From assembly GCA_036346395.1 (NCBI GenBank), contig CM070604.1:51983003-52047002 (forward strand): a DNA stretch of 64,000 bases, given 5' to 3'. Positions 36,394-45,183 of this stretch are shown here, piece by piece. A program made the translations under genes and the position numbers. Origin of the DNA: Hsuehochloa calcarea. Lineage: Eukaryota > Streptophyta > Magnoliopsida > Poales > Poaceae. The stretch's first letter is position 1. Each line of letters begins with the position of its first letter. Below the pieces are notes generated by a model that worked only from the letters and a program-made list of their open reading frames with translations, ran no database searches and had not been told where the DNA came from.

Positions 36394-36521
36394 TATTATG
36401 AATAGCGCTTGTATTCATCATAAGATCAATGGGTCAATATATATATAAGTACAAGTGTGACATATATACAAGTAATCCCTTATACAACGGAAAATACACA
36501 TGCAATAATATACATCTAACA
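36394..36521 (-). repeat. Copia A 5' LTR
   Basis: 128 bp, matching 28552-28666. Reads TGTTAGATGTATATTATTGC at its 5' end on -. Followed on - by the primer-binding site TGGTATCATAGC. Confidence 0.8.
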
Positions 36522-36902
36522 ACCTGCACCCTGATATTCCCATCTACATGCGCCTAAGTCTAAATCCCAATATTCGATTGCCTTATGTGCCAAGATTTTA
36601 AAGAAACTTTGTTGCTCCATGAGAAGGAACATTACATGATTTATCAACGATCCTAGAAAAATGATTTCTGGTAGTGCTACTACTGAAGATTACCTCATAG
36701 TTGGAGAAAGACAACATGCATAGAAGTACTGAATGATGCCCTGGTTTGATTATATGTATATACCATCCTACACCCAGGGAATTGAATGGTGTATTACGTG
36801 ATCAAGGTGCCCATATGCCAGGTGTAATGCTGCAAAATATTGAATTCTTACCTCATGACGATAACATATGTGTAGACATCGCCATGTCAGATCCATAACA
36901 TC

Positions 36903-37309
36903 TCATGCCACTGGAATATTTGGTTCACCAAAGTCCACAAAAGCCTCAGCGCGCATCATGCGTAGAATGACGGTATGCCAAGAGACAAGATGGTCCATAA
37001 AGTTCGTAACATACATTCGCCTGTCATCCTGCATCATTTAAAAGGAAGCAACAGAGATGTTTTCTGATAAATTAGTACAAACTTGTTAGATTTTAAAGGT
37101 AATAAGAAGAAAAAAGTGAGCTAGAGAGTACCTTGTAGTCTAAGTAGTAAGCATGCTGAACAGAAAAGGAGAAATGCCTGTATTTGGCACAAGGTAGGAT
37201 ATAAACACAGAGTCAATTTCCTTACCTCCCACAAGTCTAGGCTGATGATTGGCTTCAAGAGAAGAGGACATGGAATGCCATCACAAAGGTTTAAACTGGG
37301 GATGTTATT
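36903..37309 (-). pseudogene. FSD: Fe superoxide dismutase, last three exons only
   Basis: Three in-frame exons on -: 37309-37226 (IPCPLLLKPIISLDLWE at its end), 37156-37133 (HAYYLDYK) and 37028-36903 (DDRRMYVTNFMDHLVSWHTV, ILRMMRAEAFVDFGEPNIPV, A, stop). Splice sites are CTTGTGGGAG|GTAAGG, TTCAG|CATGC, CAAG|GTACT and TGCAG|GATGA. The DLWE-H junction gives the Asp and His metal ligands of the Fe/Mn SOD signature DxWEH. The enzyme turns superoxide into oxygen and peroxide; plant Fe SODs act in plastids. I found no N-terminal exons upstream; a MULE inserted about 110 bp beyond the first remaining exon, and LTR fragments follow. These exons carry no disabling change, so decay is by truncation. 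Exons further away cannot be excluded. Confidence 0.87.
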
Positions 37310-37328
37310 CTAAACATATTGACACAGA

Positions 37329-37377
37329 ACACACACACACACACGCACGCACGCAACAACAACAACAAATAATAATG
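37329..37377. repeat. (CA)n-(CGCA)n-(CAA)n microsatellite
   Basis: Compound simple repeat in the SOD intron remnant. Confidence 0.85.
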
Positions 37378-37419
37378 GTTGAGTAAACATACAATATGAC
37401 TGAAAGCAAGTGGGCAGAT

Positions 37420-37428
37420 GGCATTTCG
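37420..37428. repeat. 9-bp target duplication, left copy
   Basis: GGCATTTCG, identical to 42279-42287; 9 bp is the Mutator superfamily length. Confidence 0.9.
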
Positions 37429-38290
37429 GAAGTCTGGACTAATTTAGTCCTATTGCGTAACAAAAATTCTAAAAATAGCCCCGATAATTTCAAAATTTCA
37501 AAAATAGCCCCTCCATAGTACTACATGCTGTCGGGGACGGCAGCACCTTCCCCGACGGCAGCAACTTTCCCCAGGGGCAGCACCACGTGGGCAAATTTTT
37601 TTTTATTTTTTTTAAAAAATTAATTAATAATATTTGTTGGATGATTTTTTTAAATATGCAAAATGAGCTCAAAAAATTATGAAATTTTTTGTGGAGTCTC
37701 CTGGCATAGTTTTTATGCTTGTGTAATTTTTTTGAAATTTTATGCATTCTTTTTTTTTCTGCAAAATTCTTTAAAGTCTAATATTTGTTGGAATTTTCTA
37801 ATATAGCAAATGAGGTCCAAACATTATGAATTTTTTTTCCATACTCCCTATACAGTGGAATTGATTGTGTAAATTTTACAAAATTTTATATGCTCTGAAA
37901 TTGTCTCGACAAATTCAGGGTTTAGATCTCAAAAATTAGGACGAGACGTTTCGGAAATTAGGGTTTTATGATTTCATGTGACTTGAAATGTGCGAAGTTT
38001 GGTACGACATGGCTACTCTTGGCCGCTATGGTTCTTGATCATATTTCTTCTGTGAAAGTAGAGTGCGGAAATGCAGAGTACGGAAATTAACTTAACTGAA
38101 AGGGCTGAGAACGTTGCGATTACGGAGAAACCCTAAAACATAGCAGAATCGATACCGATGTGAATGGTTATCTCTGGAATTCCACCAGAAAAGGCATACT
38201 TTGATGGCTCAGCGGAGGCACAGCACCAGAACTACATTGCAACCCGCGTGCGGACAAAAGCACGTTACATGTGGTCACATGGCATGATGG
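37429..38290 (+). repeat. MULE-4 left terminal inverted repeat
   Basis: 862 bp. The outer half is AT-rich with long T runs; the inner part is mixed and ends GTCACATGGCATGATGG. Confidence 0.92.
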
Positions 38291-38354
38291 TCGTGGGAGC
38301 ACTTTACATGTGGTCAAATTAAAGTACATTACATGTGATCACATGGCACCAGCA

Positions 38355-38436
38355 CGGTCAGCCGACTGGAAAGTGCTCCCACGAGTACGCCCTGCTACAG
38401 TTATGGTCGTGGGAGCACTTTCTAGTCGGCCGACCG
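38355..38436. repeat. Hairpin inside MULE-4
   Basis: Arms 38355-38384 and 38407-38436 are reverse complements over 30 bp with two mismatches, separated by 22 bp. The core is GAAAGTGCTCCCACGA. A partial third copy of one arm (TCGTGGGAGCACTTTACATG) occurs at about 38.29 kb. Confidence 0.8.
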
Positions 38437-38639
38437 TGACCGCACCGCGTGCACCCTTACCAGTGACCACCGAGCTTTACGGAACGCTACGAGGGGCGAC
38501 CCGTCGGACAGTTTCACGATAGGAACACGTTGGACACGTGCTACCTAGGGTGGGCTAGGAGAGACCGAGGCGCGTATACCCGAGTTCCATAACCTTTTCT
38601 AGACTCTCCACGAGGGGACAAAGACTATGCCGCAACCAT

Positions 38640-39052
38640 CGTCATCACGGAGGAGACGCAGATCGACTTCTCGCACGGCGTTCAATCACACCTACGGAGC
38701 GCGACCGGTGGTTCGGCGACACGCACGGAGGGTACACGTGCAAAGACTACGGCTCGACCGCCAGAGGATCCTCGTCAACACAACACCTACTCGGTACACG
38801 TGAACGTTTACACCAATTTTCCGTCGCTCAAAACCAATAACTAACTCACCTGACGCTTCCGCAGAAGAGCACTAGTGGGTTGACGACATGCTCAGGCCTC
38901 AGCCGGACCGCCACGATGAGATCATCCCAGATTCGCCTCCCAGACAGGGCCCCTACTACGGCCTTCGAGACGTACGCCACTCCCCGGACAGGTTCACATT
39001 CCCTGAGGATCAACTACGTTGTCCCGCCAAGCGACACGACGATGCGCCCTAA
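38640..39052 (+). CDS. Unrecognised two-exon open frame in MULE-4
   Basis: One frame reads RDRWFGDTHGGYTCKDYGST and ARGSSSTQHLL. A GTACAC...CCGCAG interval (about 38.79-38.86 kb) could be an intron. The next frame reads WVDDMLRPQPDRHDEIIPDS, PPRQGPYYGLRDVRHSP and DRFTFPEDQLRCPAKRHDD before a stop. I do not know the family. An in-frame stop follows the presumed acceptor (EEH, stop, WVDD), so either the splice site differs or the gene is broken. Confidence 0.35.
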
Positions 39053-39396
39053 CTAATTTCATGGCGTGTAAAACTTGTTATGTAATGCCATTATGCATCC
39101 CGCCTTCGATTTATGTAATGTCCCCGTATGCGTTACATTGTGAGATTTATGTACACAAAATGTTCTCCAAATATTTAGTACTAACAACAACTGCATACCT
39201 CCGATTTTAACTTCTTCAACCTTAAAGACATAACGCATATCTTTGCCCACGATACCTCATCGGCCCTGCTACCTCGCGGACGCGAATTTTCTTCAACCAA
39301 ATTACAATTTACCCGTAGGCTATATATATACATGATTTGGCTGCCATTCCACTCACTCTTCAGTTCCTCTTCTCCTTCCTTCCAGTCTTAAACGAG

Positions 39397-39576
39397 ATGT
39401 CTACGGCCTCATCAAACTTTCGAGTGAGCAGGCAATTAGAAGCACTACGACAGCACTTGGATTGCCCTCGTTGCGGATCCGGTGAATGTGTTCACCTCCC
39501 ATACGCCAACGAATCCATCCCGAGTGTTCATGAAGTGTTCAATCTTACGGAACTTATGTCCGATCATCCCCAATGA
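39397..39576 (+). CDS. Short Cys-containing protein of MULE-4
   Basis: An ATG at 39397 opens a 59-residue frame: MSTASSNFRVSRQLEALRQH, LDCPRCGSGECVHLPYANES, then IPSVHEVFNLTELMSDHPQ. The CPRCGSGEC pattern could bind a metal. A TATATATATACATG box lies about 75 bp upstream. The following frame (39.57-39.80 kb) encodes VSEVDEVCEVRGIAMQIATL and could be a continuation after a splice or shift. It may be the first exon of the zinc-finger gene at 40.7-41.28 kb. Family unknown. Confidence 0.45.
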   Translation: MSTASSNFRVSRQLEALRQHLDCPRCGSGECVHLPYANESIPSVHEVFNLTELMSDHPQ

Positions 39577-40184
39577 ACTTCTTTCCAAACACCATATTTT
39601 TCACTTGCGCCCAATTATTTTTACGAACACAACATGCCGGCTCGTGTCAGAGGTCGATGAAGTGTGCGAGGTTCGAGGCATTGCAATGCAAATTGCGACC
39701 TTGCAAGAGGACACACGTCATGTGGTGCATTTCGTCAAGTGCCTCGACCATCGGATCAACCGACGGAAAATAAAGATAATGTTCTTAAAAGATGGATGAA
39801 AGGATGGAAAGGGTTGAGAAATCGCTCTGAAAATTAGTTAACATGGCCTGCTTGGTAATTTTTCTTCTATTATTTCTTGTTCTTGCTAAGTAGAAGTTCA
39901 GTTTTAATAAGATTGTAATATCCACTCTTTATCTATGCATCCCTGCACTACGTGATGTATGCCTTTGCGCGTTGTTGTACTAGTTTGTATCATGTATGCA
40001 TCTATCTAATTCCGTTGTGAACACTTTGCGTGTGAATTAATCAAGCATAATTTCTAAATCAGCGGAACCACCGCCATCTACTTTGTGGTACTTCCGACAT
40101 CGAAGTACCAAGAAATTTCTTCTATGCACTACCGCTCTTAAATGAAGCGCAAAAGACCATCTCTCGAAAAAAGCGTTCAAGACG

Positions 40185-40350
40185 AAAATCGAACTTCCGC
40201 AGTGCAGGAGTTCCGCTCCCAACATGGCGGTAAGAACCACGCTTGTAGAAAATCAGCTAAGTCCCAAAAGGGTGCTCTTTGGAAAAAAAATGTTCCGCGG
40301 GATTTTCGGAAGTTCTGCCGAGAGGTAGTTCCGCACTTATATCGTCGGAA
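40185..40350. repeat. CGGAAGTTCCG-type palindrome cluster in MULE-4
   Basis: Words such as AACTTCCGCAGTGCAGGAGT, TTTTCGGAAGTTCTGCC and GTTCCGCACTTATATCGTCGG repeat as in the Copia B LTR, so part of such an LTR may have been captured. Confidence 0.55.
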
Positions 40351-40425
40351 CTACCGATCATCCTAACAAAGCAGCAGATGGCTTTCAAAACAACTTCAAT
40401 TGCAAAATAAATTTACTGAACTTAA

Positions 40426-40660
40426 GTGACAACACATCGCCTCGCCACTTTTTCGATCAAATGACAAAGACTCTGCAGAGTAAGACGTGACAACACACTG
40501 CCTCGCCAGCTTTTCAGACCGAAAAGATAGCACTCTGCAGAGTAAGACGTGACAACACACTGCCTCGCCAGCTTTTCAGACCGAAATGACAGCACTCTGC
40601 AGAGTAAGACGTGACAACACACTGCGCCCAACTTTTCGCATCGAAATGACAAGACTCGCA
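40426..40660. repeat. Tandem repeat, 61-62 bp unit
   Basis: Units start with GTGACAACACA at about 40426, 40487, 40549 and 40611 and include CTCTGCAGAGTAAGAC. The two middle units are almost identical; the last is diverged. It sits directly before the zinc-finger exon. Confidence 0.85.
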
Positions 40661-40664
40661 ATGA

Positions 40665-41280
40665 AGCCCTTGTAGCAAAGAACCCCGCGTAACATTCCAA
40701 ACGAAGTTCGCGCAACACCCGCCAAAGGGGGAGACGCCGCCCCTTTGTTGGTGCAGGGACACATGCAAGTTCTTCAAATCCAAACACCAGCTCAGCCTCA
40801 GCATGTGTTACTGGGGTTGTCCTAACTACTCCTCTAACTATCCCGACCGCCGTTGGGATACGAGCAGCTATCGGCAGCCGGTAAGGAGTACTTACAGTAA
40901 TTTATCGTACCAATTCTCTTTCAGAGTACGCACTAACAATCTCTCCCGTCTACCCGTAGTCCCCGGAGCCGCTATGTGGCTTCCGCAAGTGGATCGACCT
41001 ACAGATCCACCCACACGACCAGTGGCATCTCGATTTCGAGGAGTGGAATGCCGAAAGGGGACGCGAGATCCGGGAGGAGGATCGTCGGACTGAAGAGCAC
41101 AATGAGCGTATCCGCCGGGAGACTCAGGCCCATCTCGAGGCGTGCAGGCGCAGGGAGCGCGAGGCACGCGAGAGGGAGTGCGAGAAAAAGTGGGAAATGG
41201 CGGCCGAGGCCAGGGCGGCCAGCGAGGAGTACAATGCCGAGCTCGCAAGAAAGGGCAAATGGCCCCGGTCCACGCAGTAG
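40665..41280 (+). CDS. GRF-type zinc-finger protein fragment, two exons
   Basis: Exon 1 is open from 40665 to 40880 and exon 2 runs from 40960 to 41280, joined in phase by CAGCCG|GTAAGG and CCGTAG|TCCCCG. The product reads PPLCWCRDTCKFFKSKHQLS, CYWGCPNYSSNYPDRRWDTS, then SPEPLCGFRKWIDLQIHPHD. This fits the zf-GRF pattern of Cys-x-Cys, then Cys-Pro-Asn, then CGFxKWID. Two positions differ: Arg follows the CxC where Gly is usual, and the GRR before the YWGCPN block reads SMC. An 80-residue Glu/Arg-rich helix follows (RETQAHLEACRRREREARER), likely coiled coil. No ATG starts exon 1. GRF fingers bind single-stranded nucleic acid in several repair proteins; the role here is unknown. Confidence 0.7.
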
Positions 41281-41419
41281 GTCGGGCTAGTCCGTAGTAG
41301 TCCCCCTCCTATTCGCCATGTTTTAACTATCCCCTAAAGGCATGCGTACTTACATGGTCCGGAAGCTCGTGTCGTAAGTTACCGTAGTAGTAGCGTCCAT
41401 GGTAAAGTAATTAGCCGAA

Positions 41420-42278
41420 CCATCATGCCATGTGACCACATGTAACGTGCTTTTGTCCGCACGCGGGCTGCAATGTAGTTCTAGTGCTGTGCCTCCGCTG
41501 AGCCATCAAAGTATGCCTTTTCTGATGGAATTCCAGAGATAACCATTCACATCGGTATCGATTCTGCTATGTTTTAGGGTTTCTCCGTAATCGCAACGTT
41601 CTCGGCCCTTTCAATTAAGTTAATTTCCGTACTCTGCAATTTCGCACTCTACTTTCACAGAAGAAATATGATCAAGAACCATAGCGGCCAAGAGTAGCCA
41701 TGTCGTACCAAACTTCGCACATTTCAAGTCACATGAAATCATGAAACCCTAATTTTCGAAACGTCTCGTCCTAATTTTTGAGATCTAAACCCTGAATTTG
41801 TCGAGACAATTTCAGAGCATATAAAATTTTGTAAAATTTACACAATCAATTCCACTGTATAGGGAGTATGGAAAAAAAAATCATAATGTTTGGACCTCAT
41901 TTGCTATATTAGAAAATTCTGACAAATATTAGACTTTAAAGAATTTTGCAGAAAAAAAAAGAATGCATAAAATTTCAAAAAAATTACACAAGCATAAAAA
42001 CTATGCCAGGAGACTCCACAAAAACTTTCATAATTTTTTGAGCTCATTTTGCATATTTAAAAAATCGTCCAACAAATATTATTAATTAATTTTTTGAAAA
42101 AAAAAATTGCCCACGTAAGCAAAGACCATGTTCTTTGCCCAGGGACAGCGAAGAACTAGGTTGCTGCCGTCCCCGACGGCATGTAGTACTATGGGGGGGC
42201 TATTTTTGGAATTTTTAAATTATCGGGGCTATTTTTAGAATTTTTGTTGCGCAATGGGGCTAAATTAGTCCAGAATTC
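41420..42278 (-). repeat. MULE-4 right terminal inverted repeat
   Basis: 859 bp; reverse complement of 37429-38290. Confidence 0.92.
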
Positions 42279-42287
42279 GGCATTTCG
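42279..42287. repeat. 9-bp target duplication, right copy
   Basis: GGCATTTCG. Confidence 0.9.
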
Positions 42288-42457
42288 TGTATGAAGTACC
42301 GAAAGCTTTCTCTCTTTTCTATTCACTGTGACAAGCAACAATTCCACAGAGTATGAATCAGACTTCCGAAGATATATTTATAAATAGCAGTTCAGAAAGG
42401 CAGCGCCTTTTGAATCAATAGTGTCTGTACTTCAAAGAAGATGAAAAGGGAAACTTA

Positions 42458-42957
42458 CAGGAAGCACGGGAGAAGGGGGTGCGGGCCGGTCCTCGCCCGG
42501 TCTGACCACCGGGGGTGTGGGCGGAGAGCCTGTGCACTGGGATGGTGCAGGAAGCTCACCGTGTGGTCGGCGGGGCGGAAGAGCGGCGGAGACGGGCCGG
42601 TGGCGCGAGCCGAGGAAGGTCAGGGGAGGTGCACGGGGGAGGCGAGTTGTGGCAGCGGGGAACTCGGCCGGTGGGTGGAGAGGCGAAGCTCCTGCGGCGA
42701 GGACGAGAATGGAGGAGCACCGGAGGGGGAGGAGGCGGTGGTGGCAGCACCGGGCGACTTTGGGGAGACGCGGAGCGGCCGAGGGGGGTGGAAGGAGGGC
42801 ACGGCGAAGAGGGGAGGGAGAGGAAGGGACCTCGGCTTCTTATAGCCGGGGGAGAGGCGGAAAGCCGGAGAGAGCAGCGGTAATGGCGGAGGGGGAGGAA
42901 AAGCCAGACGACGCGGGGAGACGTCGGGGTAGGCGGCGAGGTTGGCGCGTGGCGCGA
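42458..42957. repeat. GC-rich LTR fragment, copy 1
   Basis: Starts ACAGGAAGCACGGGAGAAGG and closely follows 47091-47640, including GGAGGAGCACCGGAGGGGGA and GGCGACTTTGGGGAG. Read on - it gives Pro/Ser/Arg-rich open frames that reflect composition only. The homology stops at GCGTGGCGCG, where the next LTR-like block begins. Confidence 0.65.
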
Positions 42958-43062
42958 GGCAACCAAGGAACCTCCACTAGTAATAGATCACGAGATTACC
43001 ACTAGACACGTCGACTCGTAGCGGAAGTAGAGTCGATGTAGCGAGTTGATGCGGTTGTAGTC

Positions 43063-43178
43063 GCACGTCTTCTCCTCCGAGTAGTCATACTCACCACGTC
43101 TTCTCCTCCGAGTGGTCGTACTCGGCGTGAGTCTTCTCCTACGAGTAGTCATACTCGCCGTGCGTCTCCTCCTCCTGC
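43063..43178. repeat. Minisatellite, ~31-bp unit
   Basis: Three full and one partial copies of CGTCTTCTCCTCCGAGTAGT plus CATACTC(A/G)C. Confidence 0.8.
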
Positions 43179-43614
43179 TCCTATGATCGTCAAGAGTTGC
43201 GGATCGTCCTAGTGCTGACACTTCGCAACAACACCTCCAATGTATCCACACGTACAGGGCAGGGGCACCACGCGCTGGAGTGCTAGCACCGGCGTCGTGG
43301 TTGAGGAAGGTATGGCTATTAGGGTTTCGGAAGTTCTTTAAAAGATCATCACACCCCTTGTCACCGGCCCTCTATTTATAGGCATCCATAATGGGTCTCG
43401 TACTTGATGCCTATTACGAATTCGTGGCCTACAAGAATTCAGATCACCATTCAAATCAAATTCCAGCCCTTTAAGTGTGCAACCCTATAGGTTCATGTGT
43501 AATTGTCTGTGACTTGGAACCTCTTTTTCGACCACTAGTCGTTAGCGGTGCCTACTAGCACATAACGATTCTCAAACACACATAGAATATATTGGACGAA
43601 CTTTAATGCAATAT

Positions 43615-43795
43615 GATTTACGACCAGGTCCATATCACTAACGATCAGCTCGTATCTCTATACGACCAGTTCATATTTGGTCTCGACCAATTCGTAACTC
43701 CTTACGACCAGGTTTCGACTACTTAGTGATCATGTTCGACCAGTCTACGATTAGCCCGTATCTCCATACGAGTAGTCCGTATATGATCGAACCGA
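43615..43795. repeat. TACGACCAG-rich degenerate array
   Basis: Repeats of TACGACCAGTTCATAT and CGTATCTC(T/C)ATACGA in the Angela-like LTR. It resembles the array at 517-700 in reverse sense. Confidence 0.55.
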
Positions 43796-44546
43796 GAGAC
43801 CTTCTCGTGTATTCTCCCTTTGTCTCACGATGTCTGATTGAACTTCAGTTGAGATGTTGTATCATCCATGGACTGTTCAATACTTTCTCGATCAAATATC
43901 GAATAACTTCATGTGGTCGGCACTTCGACCACTAGTGGCATGGCCATGCACTTTCTTTATCCGACCACAACGAGGGGTCCAGAGACATCTCTCCTGTTAT
44001 GTTAGGAGGGGCAAATCCCATATCCGACCAGTCACATCCCTCCTATATTTCATAGCATACCCGAAAGCTACCTTTATAACTACCAGTTACGAGTAGTGTT
44101 TGGCAACCCCTAAGAGTGCTACTACACATATAGGAAATCATGCTGATCTTAGGTCTAAGGATTATACATCATCATTGCTTGAGACCAACTAATGATACAT
44201 AGAATCATAACAATCTCAACAGTATCTCAAGGTGGGACTTTTCCAACACCATGTTCTCTAACATGTGTCCATATTATTGGTTTGATATCTCCATATCTAT
44301 GACCTGTGAAACATAGTCATCAACCAATACATATGCTAGTCTATTCATATGTGTTCTCGTGTATTTCCGACCAGGGAACGTTTAAGAATAATCATCACAG
44401 AAATATAGAGTTTCACAATCAAGTCACGTACTTGATAACAAATATTATTGATATTATTCTAGAAACAAGATAACATATTATCCAATGTTATAAACATAAT
44501 GAAATATAATCATCTTTATGATTGCCTCAAGGGCATATTTCCAACA

Positions 44547-45183
44547 GGATACTCCACTTCGGATATGGAAGATGGCAAGATATTGCCGATCGGATAACGA
44601 CACAGCTAGACCTAATTTTAAAACAAGAGCTTCTATTAAAATAATGGATATTATTCAAGTAAGATATTGATATTAACATGTTAATCCCGAATAGCTTCCC
44701 AAAATTATTTTTAGAAAATTGTAAATTAATTTCTTAAACCACGAAGCTTTTTGAACAAAAGCGGAAAAGTTGGGTTAAATAGTTTTATCAAATATTTGAC
44801 ATGATTGCAGAGGCGATTACAAAGGTCATTTGCATAACATCCATTTCCAAAGATTTTGCAAATTACGCTCTTAATCGACGGCTCTCAGATATGGGCGAAA
44901 TGGATAGTTCCGCTAACTCTTGTCAATTGGCATGTTAACAATTAACAACGGCTAACCGAATTGTCGCAAGTTCACAACACAATCGTTAGAGAATAATTAT
45001 TTTGGAATTTTTACCAAATTGGAAAGCTACTAGTCGACCGAGGATTACAAAACAATACATTACAAGATCATCAAACAAACTTCAATACACAATTTTTCCT
45101 TGCCAAAACTCCACTTCGGCTATTGATGCTCCAAGAGTACACTGCACAGGGTTAACAAAATATGGCAATATCAATACACAAAT
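44547..45183. other. Unassigned AT-rich flank
   Basis: No gene seen. ACTCCACTTCGG occurs at both edges (about 44551 and 45109). Confidence 0.35.

Larger units (their letters stand above)
28552..36521 (-). mobile_element. Copia element A (short LTRs), interrupted by Copia B
   Basis: Two short LTRs of about 115-128 bp bound the element. On - they begin TGTTAGATGTATATTATTGC. The polypurine tract GAGGGGG precedes the 3' LTR (28667-28674 on +). The primer-binding site TGGTATCATAGC follows the 5' LTR (36382-36393 on +). Flanks are ACCCG (28547-28551) and ACCTG (36522-36526), a 4 of 5 match expected from an old target duplication. Gag, protease and integrase traces lie at 33.47-35.75 kb, and an RNase H tail at 28.70-28.95 kb. 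The reverse transcriptase is missing, and Copia B sits in the gap. The element is inactive. Confidence 0.85.
37429..42278. mobile_element. MULE-4: 4.85-kb MULE with ~860-bp inverted ends
   Basis: Flanked by a perfect 9-bp target duplication, GGCATTTCG. The left end runs GAAGTCTGGACTAATTTAG; the right end read backwards is GAATTCTGGACTAATTTAG. The inverted repeats extend over 37429-38290 and 41420-42278 and remain very similar throughout, which suggests a fairly recent insertion compared with MULE-1 to 3. It landed in an intron of the Fe SOD gene. The interior holds no transposase I recognise. It holds exon-like blocks, a short protein, a CGGAAGTTCCG cluster, a 62-bp tandem repeat and a GRF-type zinc-finger gene fragment. 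This is the structure of a gene-carrying, non-autonomous MULE (Pack-MULE-like). Confidence 0.92.
42960..44546 (-). mobile_element. Angela/BARE-like Copia solo LTR
   Basis: On - it begins TGTTGGAAATATGCCCTTGA followed by GGCAATCATAAAG, the well-known opening of BARE/Angela-type Copia LTRs of grasses. No polypurine tract stands before it, and no primer-binding site follows the presumed 3' end near 42.96 kb. It looks like a solo or truncated LTR. The 3' end and target duplication were not resolved. A CTATTTATAG box lies near 43.37 kb. Confidence 0.7.

Noticed and set aside
42441..43005. Gly/Arg-rich frames up to 162 residues
   Set aside because: Same sequence recurs at 47.1-47.7 kb as an LTR fragment; compositional.
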